64,000 bases of DNA from Picochlorum sp. 'celeri'. Taxonomy: Eukaryota; Chlorophyta; Trebouxiophyceae. Below, in pieces: positions 49,571 to 59,717 of the stretch (positions within the stretch are counted from its first letter, which is position 1; each line of letters opens with the position of its first letter). A program made the translations under genes and the position numbers. The stretch spans positions 372,001 to 436,000 of the forward strand of contig JAACMV010000023.1 of assembly GCA_010909725.1 (NCBI GenBank), given 5' to 3'. The notes under the pieces are model-generated. The model made no database searches. It saw only the letters and a program-made list of their open reading frames with translations, and had not been told where the DNA came from.

Positions 49571-50041
49571 ATGTCTCAGTTTATGGGAATGTCACTCAGC
49601 TCTGCCTCTCAGGTGAGAGGTGGAGAGTGCCGGCTGCTGGCACCACGCACGCAGGGTAGTAGAGGTATTGCACAGAGAATGGGCATGGAGAAATTGACAA
49701 TCGAAGCTGCTCATAAAAAAGGAGCTGGATCAACCAAGAATGGTAGAGATTCCAACAGTAAGAGGAGAGGTGTCAAGGTGTATGGTGGACAGCCAGTGCC
49801 TGCTGGTGGAATCATCATTAGACAGCTGGGAACCAAGGTGCACCCAGGAAAGAATGTTGGATTGGGAAAGGATTATACATTGTTCTCATTGATCGATGGT
49901 GTGGTCAAGTTTGAGAAGAATTCCAAGTTGAAGAAGGTGAATGTGGTGCCATTTGAGGAGTATGAGATTCCAGAGGGACAGAGGCTCCAGGAGGGTAGCA
50001 GAAAGCACAAGAGGAGAACTGCTGCGACTGCTTCACAGTAA
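49571..50041 (+). CDS. RPL27: plastid ribosomal protein bL27c
   Basis: 156 residues. A short transit peptide ([20 protein letters not shown]) is followed by the bL27 core: [40 protein letters not shown] and [18 protein letters not shown]. bL27 reaches the peptidyl-transferase centre. The C-terminal extension is basic. Nuclear coding with a transit peptide is the green arrangement. Very strong family match. Confidence 0.95.
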   Translation: MSQFMGMSLSSASQVRGGECRLLAPRTQGSRGIAQRMGMEKLTIEAAHKKGAGSTKNGRDSNSKRRGVKVYGGQPVPAGGIIIRQLGTKVHPGKNVGLGKDYTLFSLIDGVVKFEKNSKLKKVNVVPFEEYEIPEGQRLQEGSRKHKRRTAATASQ

Positions 50042-50103
50042 TAATGTATATAGAAAAGAATATTAGTTTACAACATAGTCATGTAACAAGGAAAAATGAG
50101 GTA

Positions 50104-51451
50104 TCAAAATGTATTTGCTGCGAGACAGCTGCCTGAGGCATCTCTCCATTGAATCATAATGGAGCATGCCTTGTAATGAACCATGGCTGCGATAACAACT
50201 GCGACGTGGAAAAGCTGGTGTGAGTGAAATGCGACGTCAAAAGCACCAGGTCTCCAGCGTTCTGGTATTTTAAATGTGTAAAAGGCTGCGCCGATGAGGT
50301 ATATGATGCCCATGATAATGTCTAGGACAAGTGCTTGGTGAACTTCTGCTATAGAGCTGTGCATTCTCCATCCATGAACGAGGGGAACTATTCCAAAAAG
50401 TCCCAAGGATGTAAAGACTCCAGCACGCCACGCATGGTAGGAGGGATGCTGGAACTTTGGGTGCAGAGTAATGGCAATCGTTCCAATCCCCAACACAGTG
50501 ATCAAGCTCAAATATAATACTGCGTATACGGGTCTGCAGAGGAATCCGTAGTAGACTGGTGGATAAAATGAAGCCACGATGAGCACAGCAATGCCAGCGT
50601 AATCAAACTGCCACATAATCATGGCAATGTGCGCAGAACAGCAACCGAATAAATGGCATACGGACGACGTCAGTAAACAAATCATCGCTCCAGAAGTAAA
50701 GACATACATGGGCCATCTGTGCACTGGCCATGTCACGTCTACCATGGATGCAAGAGCCCGATAGACTGCCATTTCTGCATCATGAAATGCCTTCTGACTG
50801 TAATTTGACAATGCTTCTTCTGCATGCATGATCTCTTCCACCCCACTTGCCTTGTACTCTGCTAGTTTTTCCTTCACATTTGAAAAGGCTTGGGCAATAT
50901 CGCTAATGTTGTGTCGACTGATGGATCGAAGGACATACTCTACCCCAGGAAGATGGTGGTCAGCAGAAAAGGCACCAGCACCCTTCACAACATCATATAA
51001 ATTATCCGATCCGAACTGAGACCACTTCTCCTCCAACATTGATGCATATTCTCTCCCTATCGCCAGTGGATGTGGAGGTCTGTAGTATATTGCAGCGGTC
51101 AGAAGCACAAAAATAATGAAACCTGTACAGCAACAGTGTCGTTGTTGTTCAAACCATCGGTACTCGTATGAATTCTCAATACAATACCACCATACCAACT
51201 AGATGACTCCATATATTTCCAGTCTCATTATGAAGCTTCAATGCTGATATCAGGGCAGCTTTGAAGTCATGCCCGACTCTGTATCCTTTCAGAATGAATT
51301 TATTGTCTCTCAGATGCGAGGGGGCTTGCTCGAATGTGGTATAAAATGCCGATCCAGTCTTATTTTTCTTCCTCCTAGGAACATTCTTAATGCTATCCAC
51401 AAGACTTGTTGCAGTCTGACGTCGACGTTGTGTCAGTTGGTTCGCAGGCAT
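50104..51451 (-). CDS. adiponectin receptor / heptahelical (HHP, PAQR) protein
   Basis: 424 residues from exons 51451-51196 and 51122-50104 (phase 1). Cytosolic N-terminus, with the PAQR signature ILKGYRVGHDFKAALISALKLHNETGNIWSHLVG spanning the region before the first helix. Seven helices follow, with zinc-ligand histidines in SSVCHLFGC and FHSHQLFHV. A lumenal insert of about 100 residues between helices 1 and 2 is longer than in animals and has NIS and NYS sequons. Plant HHPs are linked to sterol and stress responses; ceramidase activity is known for animal members. Ligand unknown. Confidence 0.85.
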
Positions 51452-51540
51452 GGCCAACAGAGACTTTATTTGATGCTATAGTGCCATACTATGCTTCCAA
51501 ATAAATAATTATTACATATTAATGCCATCGATGTGGAATA

Positions 51541-53175
51541 CTAGCGGAATTGTTGATTGAAGGACTGAAATTGCTGACCTGCGATCTGAAGGTTTTCTTT
51601 CCATAGGCATGCGCGGGATTTCAACAGACCCGTGAGGGAATGGTACTCAGTGCAGTTGGATACTGGATCCCTGGTGTACTCTCGACTCAGAGTATCTGAT
51701 AGAATGTCCTTGTAATCGTCAAAAACTGTGTTGAATGGTTCAGAGTCTAGCACATCCTGTGGTTTAATCACAAGAAACTCTTGAGCATTTGATGCCATCA
51801 ACACAAAATTTGAGATTCTGTCTTCTTCTGGCTCCTCTCTATATATACGGAGTCCTCGGAAGTTATCTTTTATTATGGTATGGAGCCTCGCAAGCTGGTA
51901 TCCCTCCCTGCCAAAATAGTTGACCACAAGGATTGAATCTTGTGACTGAATCATTGCCAATGAGATTGACCTGAAGAATGCTTCCTGCTGCAAAAGACCC
52001 ATATGAACATCTCCAGAGAAAATATCAACGATGATGATATCATAAGATCCGAGAGGCATGCGTTGAATAATCTCTCCGGCATCACCAATTTGGCATGCAC
52101 AGTTGTTCAGCTCAAAGAATTGTTTGGCTGCCTGGACCACCTCTGGATGAATTTCGACACAATCCGTCGTATATCCTAATTGTTGTAATACCTGAACAGA
52201 TCCTCCGCTACCCAGACCGATGTGAAGAGATCTTTTATCCTTTTTTTGTGGGTGTTTGAAAAAGAGCGCTCCTGAGGCTTGTAGATGAAATGCTGAAAAT
52301 ATTGGCACACCACGGATTGACTCGGGCTCAATCCAAGATCCACCAATCATTGAATTTCCTAAACGCATGGCACGTAGACTATACTCTAGATTCTCAACAT
52401 GCGGCGTGCCTTGAACAATTTCTAAAACTCCACCCAATGCCAGTGGACATTTCCATACAACATGTAGCAGTCCTTTTGCTGTAGTTTCAGCAGCAGTCAT
52501 GTGCCCGCAATATGTGCACAATATATACGTATTTATAGTATATGATACTCCAGAGGCGACTACCACGGATGCAATCAATCTCAACTGCTTTGGGGTCTCG
52601 ATCAGAAAACTCATGCTGGAGGCAACAACTCCCCCAAGTGGTAGCGTGCAATCTGGATGGCGCAGGAAACTAGGCTGAACCCCAATCGAAGACGATATAG
52701 AAATTATGACTAATACTATTGACCATATGAATGCATCACGCTTGCGTGAGGCAAAGCTGGTGCAATAGGAGCCTATCACATAGCCAAGGCACACCCCAGG
52801 GGCCCATGATGAGGCACATGTGACAAAAGAACATCTCCAGAGAATCTCAACGTCCGTGGAATCTGCTCGGCTATACAATGAATGATCTGACACTACTTGA
52901 TTGATATACTTGACATCAGAGAACCCCACACCGACAACCACCCATGAGACACTTTGTAACAACCAGCTGCCAGAACGATTCAATGTGACACCTAGAACAA
53001 CCCCAGCAGTCACTGGGAATGACACGAGCAGTATTGAATTTCTAGCATACCAGTCTCCAAATATTTCTGTGAGTGATCGGTACTCCAACTGAGAGAACAA
53101 ATACACGCATACAAGAGACAGCAAGAGCAGAAAAGCCCTTTTGCTGTTTCTGCTGACCAGTGTCGGAAGTGGCAT
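51541..53175 (-). CDS. membrane protein with spermidine-synthase-like domain
   Basis: 544 residues, no introns. The first half has five or six hydrophobic helices. The second half is a Rossmann methyltransferase-type domain of the spermidine synthase superfamily: SLHIGLGSGGSVQVLQQLGY, then CVEIHPEVVQAAKQFF, GDAGEIIQRM and YDIIIVDIFSGD. The GxGxG loop and the acidic residue after strand 2 are kept; the aminopropyl-transferase pair of Asp in the D-x-x-D region is not clearly present, so polyamine synthesis is not certain. Fused polytopic-plus-SpeE proteins are known in bacteria and animals (METTL13-like and unnamed). Function not assigned. Confidence 0.7.
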   Translation of the reverse strand: MPLPTLVSRNSKRAFLLLLSLVCVYLFSQLEYRSLTEIFGDWYARNSILLVSFPVTAGVVLGVTLNRSGSWLLQSVSWVVVGVGFSDVKYINQVVSDHSLYSRADSTDVEILWRCSFVTCASSWAPGVCLGYVIGSYCTSFASRKRDAFIWSIVLVIISISSSIGVQPSFLRHPDCTLPLGGVVASSMSFLIETPKQLRLIASVVVASGVSYTINTYILCTYCGHMTAAETTAKGLLHVVWKCPLALGGVLEIVQGTPHVENLEYSLRAMRLGNSMIGGSWIEPESIRGVPIFSAFHLQASGALFFKHPQKKDKRSLHIGLGSGGSVQVLQQLGYTTDCVEIHPEVVQAAKQFFELNNCACQIGDAGEIIQRMPLGSYDIIIVDIFSGDVHMGLLQQEAFFRSISLAMIQSQDSILVVNYFGREGYQLARLHTIIKDNFRGLRIYREEPEEDRISNFVLMASNAQEFLVIKPQDVLDSEPFNTVFDDYKDILSDTLSREYTRDPVSNCTEYHSLTGLLKSRACLWKENLQIAGQQFQSFNQQFR

Positions 53176-53458
53176 ATCTCACCTACATGGATCAATCATC
53201 CCCCTCTTGTAAAATTTATGGGATTTTCTGAACATGGAATGGGGTATTTCGGGGACAGATGATATCCAGTCGATTGGAGGGATCGGTTGCACAGTAGGCC
53301 CAAGGAGCATGGCATGCATGCATGGGTTGAACAATGCTTTTTTGACATGTTCTGGCCCAGATACGACAAAAAAGGTATTTTAAAATAGATACTTTATAGT
53401 ATTTTAGTCTCATGCATTGCAATTTGCATCGTTTGTGATTTGCTCTCTGCATGTAGAC

Positions 53459-56128
53459 ATGGGAAAGAAGAAGGAGAACGGAGCTCCTCCTCGTGAGCCG
53501 AAACCAGGGAAACAGGAGGATCCAACACTATTAGATGATATTAAAAAGTATGCTGCCGAATTGGGATTCCCTTCAGCACATGGTCAGGAGTCTGACTTTG
53601 GTGACTTTGCACCTAGCAAAGCCAAGAAGAAGGTGAAAGATGCGTCCCGTTCTGGCGATGCGGGGGATACTAATAATAATACAGAAAAAGAGCATAAGAA
53701 GGAAAAGAAACAGCGTCATCAGATGGATGAGAAGAAGATGAAGAAGAACAAGGAGAATGCAAAGAAGAATGAACCATTGTCTTTTCTTCCATCCATTCCA
53801 AAGGATGCAGGCAACATGAAGAGTGTCTTTTCCCTGAAAGATGAGGGCGCGTGGTATGAGCTGATGCCAGATATACCTCGAGATTCTCCTGATTCTACGT
53901 ATGACGAGGCATACCTGTCCAAGCTGAGGGCGAGGGCAGCCAGGTTGCTTGAGGTTGAGTCAATAGTGGCTGCAAAGCAGGATGCGCTGTCAAAGAATTC
54001 TAGTTTATCTTGGCTGCAGCAAGCAAAGCAAGGGGGTACTACCTCGGATAAAGTAGCCGCGATGGCTGTGCTTGTGCAGGAATTTCCTATTGCCCATCTT
54101 GCAAGCTTGGATGGGTTGGTGTCCATGGCAGGGAAGAGAGGAGGAGCCAGGGCTGTGGTTGGGGTGGCCTTGGATGCTCTTCTAGAGTTATGGAAAGATG
54201 TGCTTTTGCCATCAGATAGAAAATTAAAATATTTTATTCAGCAGCCACTCTCTAAACTCCCATCTGGAAAGGCTGCTGACAAGTGCCTCATCCTTTGGGA
54301 ATTTGAAGATAGACTCAAGGCAAAATATGCCACGTTCGTGGAACAGCTCGCGGTACTCTCCACAGATAATTTAGATTTCATCAAAGAGAAAGCGACAAAG
54401 ATTGCGTTTGAGCTCTTGCTGAATATTCCAGAGCAGGAGGGACAGTTGTTGCGAATTGTAGTGAACAAGTTGGGGGACCCAGATAGAAAGATTGCATCGA
54501 ATGCCGGGTATTTGATCACAAAATTGTTAGCTCATCACGATGGTATGAAACATGTCGTCGTTCGAGAGATTGAAAATTTTATATACAGGCCAGGCCTTCA
54601 GGACAGAGCGAGATATTATGCTGTTGTGTACCTGAACCAAATTGTCCTCTCAAACAGGGACAAGCCCATGTCATTACCCAATAAAAAGTCCATCACGTTG
54701 GGGAAAAGACTCGTTGATATATATTTCACACTTTTCAAACTCATCATTGATGGCGTTCTAGGCACATCTGCATCAATAGCACAAGCAAAGCAGGAGAAGA
54801 AGGAAAAGCGGCAACAAGAAAAGGCCTTGAAGCGGGGAAAGAAGAAAGCAAACGCAAAAGAAGAGGAAAAGACCGTCACTGGTATTCGAAAGGGTGTCAT
54901 GGACTCGAGAATGCTTTCTGCTCTCATTACAGGCATTCGACGAGCATTTCCATACGTTTCTACAGATGAAGTGGAGCCTTTGATTGATGCTCATGCAGAT
55001 GCGCTCTTCAAACTCATCCACACGGGTTCATTTGGCGTCGCAACTCAGGCACTGCTTCTCTTATATCAGCTCATGTCCTCTCAGTCATCGATATCTGATC
55101 GATTTTACAGGGCTTTGTACTCTGTGTTGCTGTCCCGGGAGCTCCCAACATCCACAAAAGCACCTCTGTTCTTGTCCCTCTTCCTCAAGGCCATCAAGGA
55201 TGATGTTAGCAATAAAAGAGTCATAGGCTTCTTAAAGCGGCTGTTACAAGTCTCGCTAGCTGCTCCTGCAAATTTCGCGTGTGGATGTCTCATCGTTGTC
55301 TCTCAGATATGCAAAGACAGTCCAGGACTGTGGAACACAATATCAGATCCTGAAGAGTTACTGGATGACGCTGTCCCGGCTGAAGAGCACGACAAAGATC
55401 AGATATATGATCCAAGCAAAAGAGACCCAAAATACGCGAATGCTGAGAAGTCGTGCTTATGGGAACTCGTTCCACTTTCCAAACATGCACATCCATCGGT
55501 GGCAGCCATGGCAAAAACACTTCTCGCTGGAGTTCCGATTCAATACAATGGGGATCCACTCAAGGACTTTATACTCGCGGAGTTCTTGGATAAATTCATT
55601 TCGAAGAAGTCAAAGCCACGCACGACAACCGGAGGTGACTCCATGATGCAGCCAACAAGAGGAAGGCAGTCCACGCACACACCAGTGTTGGATGCATTCG
55701 AAAGCAAACAGGTTGCTCCAGATGAGGCATTCTTCCACCAGTTCTTCAAAATTGCTCAGGAACGTGGAAAGCCAGTCAAAAGAAAGGCAAAGCATCAAGA
55801 CGTTCACAGCGATGATGATTCCTCGCTTGCAGAGGATGACTTCTTGGCAGGTGAAGAGGGCGACGATGCAGCTTATGGAGATGTGGATGACACATTTGAC
55901 TATTCTCAACTCGCCGAGGCAATGGAAGAGGATCGAGGAACCCTCGCTCAGCCAGATAAATCTGACGACGATGATTCCATGTCTTCCCTTGAAGGAGAAG
56001 AATTCCCTTCAGAGAGCGATGAGGATGACATTGATGGACCAGTCCATGGTGAAGATGAAGATGATGACAATGTCTTTGCAAGCTTAGAAGACTACTCTGA
56101 TATGATTGCAAAAGATATGGATACATAA
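53459..56128 (+). CDS. CEBPZ: ribosome-biogenesis factor NOC1/CEBPZ/MAK21
   Basis: 889 residues, no coding introns. Lys/Glu-rich basic N-terminus; the CBF/Mak21 HEAT-repeat domain with WYELMPDIPRDSPDSTYDEA, KYFIQQPLSKLPSGKAADKCL, NKLGDPDRKIASNAGYLI, the signature LSALITGIRRAFPYVSTDE and FFHQFFKIAQERGKP near the end; then a poly-acidic tail with DxD runs. The protein works with NOC2 in export of early 60S particles. Length and order of domains match the family. Confidence 0.95.
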   Translation: MGKKKENGAPPREPKPGKQEDPTLLDDIKKYAAELGFPSAHGQESDFGDFAPSKAKKKVKDASRSGDAGDTNNNTEKEHKKEKKQRHQMDEKKMKKNKENAKKNEPLSFLPSIPKDAGNMKSVFSLKDEGAWYELMPDIPRDSPDSTYDEAYLSKLRARAARLLEVESIVAAKQDALSKNSSLSWLQQAKQGGTTSDKVAAMAVLVQEFPIAHLASLDGLVSMAGKRGGARAVVGVALDALLELWKDVLLPSDRKLKYFIQQPLSKLPSGKAADKCLILWEFEDRLKAKYATFVEQLAVLSTDNLDFIKEKATKIAFELLLNIPEQEGQLLRIVVNKLGDPDRKIASNAGYLITKLLAHHDGMKHVVVREIENFIYRPGLQDRARYYAVVYLNQIVLSNRDKPMSLPNKKSITLGKRLVDIYFTLFKLIIDGVLGTSASIAQAKQEKKEKRQQEKALKRGKKKANAKEEEKTVTGIRKGVMDSRMLSALITGIRRAFPYVSTDEVEPLIDAHADALFKLIHTGSFGVATQALLLLYQLMSSQSSISDRFYRALYSVLLSRELPTSTKAPLFLSLFLKAIKDDVSNKRVIGFLKRLLQVSLAAPANFACGCLIVVSQICKDSPGLWNTISDPEELLDDAVPAEEHDKDQIYDPSKRDPKYANAEKSCLWELVPLSKHAHPSVAAMAKTLLAGVPIQYNGDPLKDFILAEFLDKFISKKSKPRTTTGGDSMMQPTRGRQSTHTPVLDAFESKQVAPDEAFFHQFFKIAQERGKPVKRKAKHQDVHSDDDSSLAEDDFLAGEEGDDAAYGDVDDTFDYSQLAEAMEEDRGTLAQPDKSDDDDSMSSLEGEEFPSESDEDDIDGPVHGEDEDDDNVFASLEDYSDMIAKDMDT

Positions 56129-56176
56129 TACAAATCGTTCAATTGTAACAACATTCATTCGTTCGTATTCCCTCCA

Positions 56177-56967
56177 TCACGTGTAACGCATCATAACCTG
56201 CTCTGCCTTGTCTCGCTCGTTAGCCTCCCGTGCCAACCTCTCCTGCCGCAATGACTCATATACCTGCATCTTGCTTTTCTTCTTCTTTCTCCTCTTCTTC
56301 GTCTCTTCAGTCATTCTTGTCTCATGCCGTGCATCCACTACCTTGACATACCCCAAACATGACCTTGACGCCACATGCTTCCCTTTTTCTTCTTCTTCTT
56401 CTTTTTCTTGCTCTACTTTCCATGGAATGCCATCGTCACCCCGCGAATCCAGTCCAGATCCTCTCCCTCCATCATCACCATGGTTCCCACACCACCAAGG
56501 CCTCTCCTGCATCCCCTTTGCAAACCGAAAACTCTGATCAAACGCCGCATCACTCGTCCTCGTCAATGGATCTCCTCTCCTTTCTTCTTCCTCTTGTTCT
56601 CGCTCTCGCTTCCATCTGTCCCCTCCTCGTCTCTCCACGCCTGCTTCTTCCTCAGTCCTCGTCTCCCGAACCACGTCTGTTCCCTCAACCCCCATCCCAT
56701 CCAACACAACCACATTCTTCGACCCCTTGGCACATAATGCCCTATACCGAGCCTCCCGCTCCCGCTCCTGCCTCTCAGCCCGCTCCTTTTCCTTCTTCTC
56801 TGCATCCTCCTTCTCGTCCCTTGCCACCCGCAACCTATTTTCCCTCCCATACACTACACAGAACAATAGTAATAAATATATTGAAATATTAATGACCTAT
56901 TTCAATACAGCAACCTACCATTCCATTTCTTTTGAGGTAAAATGTTCAAACCTCCATGTCCACCCAT
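56177..56967 (-). CDS. LENG1-like CIR_N-domain protein
   Basis: 241 residues from exons 56967-56919 and 56853-56177 (phase 1). Exon 1 supplies the CIR N-terminal motif GGLNILPQKKWNV, continued in exon 2 by YGRENRLRVARDE, the start of leukocyte-receptor-cluster member 1 homologues. The rest is Arg/Glu-rich and low complexity, as in spliceosome-associated proteins of this type. Without exon 1 the frame begins in the intron, so splicing is well supported. Role in splicing is inferred from the family. Confidence 0.75.
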
Positions 56968-57086
56968 TGTTCTTCTTTATTTCTTCATATGATTCTTCTT
57001 CTTCTTCTTCTTTGACGAATATCTAATCTAAATATTACAATAATAATGTATTACTATAAAAGCACCTGACCGGCGATTCGTCCGTA

Positions 57087-58009
57087 TCACTGCTCCTCCT
57101 CCATCGGACGAACACCCTCCTCCTCTGCCTGCTCCTCCTGGTCATCAGCCTCTTGCAGTATCTCCTCAATCCACCCACGCAATGCCTCCCCTTCCAACAA
57201 AGTAAATGGCTGATCCTCACCCACCACTGCCACAGAGCAATTACGCACATTCAAATCCCCATCCTGCAGCGTCGAATGCAGTGACCTCAACGCATGCCCT
57301 ATCAACTCCTCCTTGCTCATCTCCTCCCTCCCCTCAGACACACGCCGCTCCAAATACGTCCGCGCTGCTTGCGACCGAGACCCCATCGCAAACGCTTTAT
57401 ACTCATAATAATTCCCAGAAGGACAGTTATAGTACACATGAGCCCCATTCTCATCGTACCCAGCACTCATCAACCCCACACCATAGGGCCTCTTCCAACT
57501 CCGCTGTGTCCCCACCTGAGCCTTATCAGCCACCTGACGCACCAACCGACCCACAGACATGGCAGAATCAAACACATATCTATGGGTCAGGCATTCATTC
57601 CTCATGTATCGACACAAGATACGCCCATCCGCAGTCAGCCCAGAGATTGCAATCCCCAAGTGATCATCTATTTTAAAAATCTTCCTCTGATAACTCGAAA
57701 GCTCCGAAGGAGACCGTTTAATCGTCCCAATAACAGCATATTTTGAATTTTTAATCCCAACTGCCACAGAGCCCTGTTTCACTGCCTCCATCGCGTATTC
57801 CACTTGGAAAATACGCCCCTGTGGGCTCCATGTCACCACATCCGTGTCATACTGCATTCATATTTGCATATTATTACATTACCTGTCTTTATGACATCAC
57901 ATAAAGGTCCACACAAACGCATTCAGAGGACAAGAATACAATCGATCAATCACATCAGTCAGACAGTCCATGGTGTGGATGGATATCGGCGTACCTGATT
58001 CCTAAACAT
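57087..58009 (-). CDS. PSMA1: 20S proteasome subunit alpha-1 (PSMA1/PAF type)
   Basis: 259 residues from exons 58009-57995 (only five codons, MFRNQ) and 57851-57087. The splice yields [20 protein letters not shown], the exact family start. Further motifs: [47 protein letters not shown] and [15 protein letters not shown]. The C-terminus is acidic. The 143-bp intron is phase 0. A second alpha subunit (alpha-6) lies 41 kb away in the same window. Confidence 0.95.
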
Positions 58010-58238
58010 TGTATTTGACTAGGTAATAAATATACAAGGAGGTATCAGCAGAGCAGCAGGTGTGATATACCTACACACGAGAAATTACCTGCTTTTTGTC
58101 GTAATACGAGAGAATAAAAACAACAATTCCGTGTTTCGATAGAATAAAAATCTAGGGAAAAAAGCCATGCAGCCAGCGTTCAAAAGAATTGCATGTAATT
58201 GATTAATTATCTCTCTTGAACGATAAAGCAATATCAGC

Positions 58239-59603
58239 ATGGTACAGTATTTAGCAACGGCAACAGGAGGAAGAATGTATGCGGGACCTTGGTCCATGGG
58301 CCAACGTCGGAACAGTGGAGGTCGAGCACACGGCATAGTACCGTGTCGACAGAGATATGATGGTACAAACCCATATTCTATGAGGTATGTGAAACAAAAT
58401 CCAAGGGTTTGGACGGGAGTGCGTGCGACAGAGGTGGAGGAAGATTACTTGCCACCGTCGAATCGAGGATCGAATTCCGAATTGGAGGCATTGGAGAGGT
58501 TTAGTGTGGTTATACCTGACACTCAATTGTCTCTTGGGACGGATATGGTTACTGCTGGGGATAAAAAGAAGGGGCAGTGTGCTCCAAAGTCTGGGGTGGT
58601 GTCTCGGAGAATTTTGGCGGGGGTGATGGCCAATCCGACGTGCTTTGGTCGAATGAAGTTCAGTATCGAGCAGGCTCGTTTATATAAAAATGAAGAGCTG
58701 GAGCGTTCAAGTGGGAGAAGTAGGAGTCAGTTGCAGGTGGATAAAGCTCTGGTGAATGTGGCTGGGTTGCTGGTGGATGAGATTCTTGACGAATCGACCA
58801 AGGGTCGAGTGTCGATTGAGGTGGATCCGCGGCTTGCGTATGATGTGGATGGGCTTGTGAGGCAGGGAGGGGAGGTTATTTGGTCCATGTGCGCGGAGAT
58901 TGGGATTCCAATGGATAGAATACTGATTCAAATGCCTGCAACGTGGGAGGCCATGGAGGCTGCCAAGAGGCTCGAGTTGCAAGGGTTGGAGACGCATTTG
59001 GTTGGGATTTATAGCTATGAGCAAGCAGTGGCTGCGTCGGATCATGATGTATCTGTTATTCAGGTGAACGTGGGTCGTATTAATGATTGGTTTGATAAAA
59101 ACCCAGGGGCTGTTCGTGACCCAAATGGGCCACGGGAGGTGCAGGCCATGGCGATTGCTGGGTATGGGGGTCCTTTGGAGAATCCTGGATTGCCAATGGT
59201 AAAGAAGATTTATACATATATGCATCATGCCGGGGGTAAGACCAAGGTGGTGGCATCTGGGATGAGGACCAAGAAGGAGACGCTGGCCCTGGCTGGATGC
59301 GACTATTTGGTGGTTGGTGAGCACATTTTGAAGAGCTTGAAGTCGACGAGTACGCTGGATGGGTATAATGATGGGCTGCGTGCTGCACAGGATACGGACT
59401 ACAGAGGATCTCTTCAGCCTGCAATGAGCCCAGAGCTGGCAGCAGAGGCTGAGATTGACAAGGTGTCTGTGTACAGTGGTAATTTCAGCGAAGCTCTTGG
59501 CTTGATTGGAAGAGATTTATTGTCGAGTGATATTCAGAGGGCTGTAGAGGATGCGACTCGATTGGAACCAATCTTTTTAAACAGGGCGACGGGTCAGGAA
59601 TGA
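58239..59603 (+). CDS. transaldolase-like protein with catalytic lysine replaced (probable pseudoenzyme)
   Basis: 454 residues, no introns. N-terminal 90 residues could be a transit peptide plus linker. The TIM-barrel core is transaldolase-like: GRVSIEVDPRLAYD, DRILIQMPATWEAMEAAKRL, FSYEQAVAA-type YSYEQAVAASDHDV and NVGRINDWFDKN. The Schiff-base lysine of the family sits in I-L-I-K-x-x-x-TWEG; here that residue is Gln231 (CAA at 58929). The glutamate and aspartate of the proton relay region seem present. With no lysine it should not form the covalent intermediate. It may have a structural or regulatory role, or a changed reaction. Confidence 0.8.
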   Translation: MVQYLATATGGRMYAGPWSMGQRRNSGGRAHGIVPCRQRYDGTNPYSMRYVKQNPRVWTGVRATEVEEDYLPPSNRGSNSELEALERFSVVIPDTQLSLGTDMVTAGDKKKGQCAPKSGVVSRRILAGVMANPTCFGRMKFSIEQARLYKNEELERSSGRSRSQLQVDKALVNVAGLLVDEILDESTKGRVSIEVDPRLAYDVDGLVRQGGEVIWSMCAEIGIPMDRILIQMPATWEAMEAAKRLELQGLETHLVGIYSYEQAVAASDHDVSVIQVNVGRINDWFDKNPGAVRDPNGPREVQAMAIAGYGGPLENPGLPMVKKIYTYMHHAGGKTKVVASGMRTKKETLALAGCDYLVVGEHILKSLKSTSTLDGYNDGLRAAQDTDYRGSLQPAMSPELAAEAEIDKVSVYSGNFSEALGLIGRDLLSSDIQRAVEDATRLEPIFLNRATGQE

Positions 59604-59717
59604 TGGAATTTTTTTCCAGTACTGGACTAGGTGGCGAGGGATTACCCTAATCGGCGACGTAATTAGGGTTTTGGATATGACTCCTATCGTGTAGAATCAA
59701 ATACTTTAAAACGTTTC

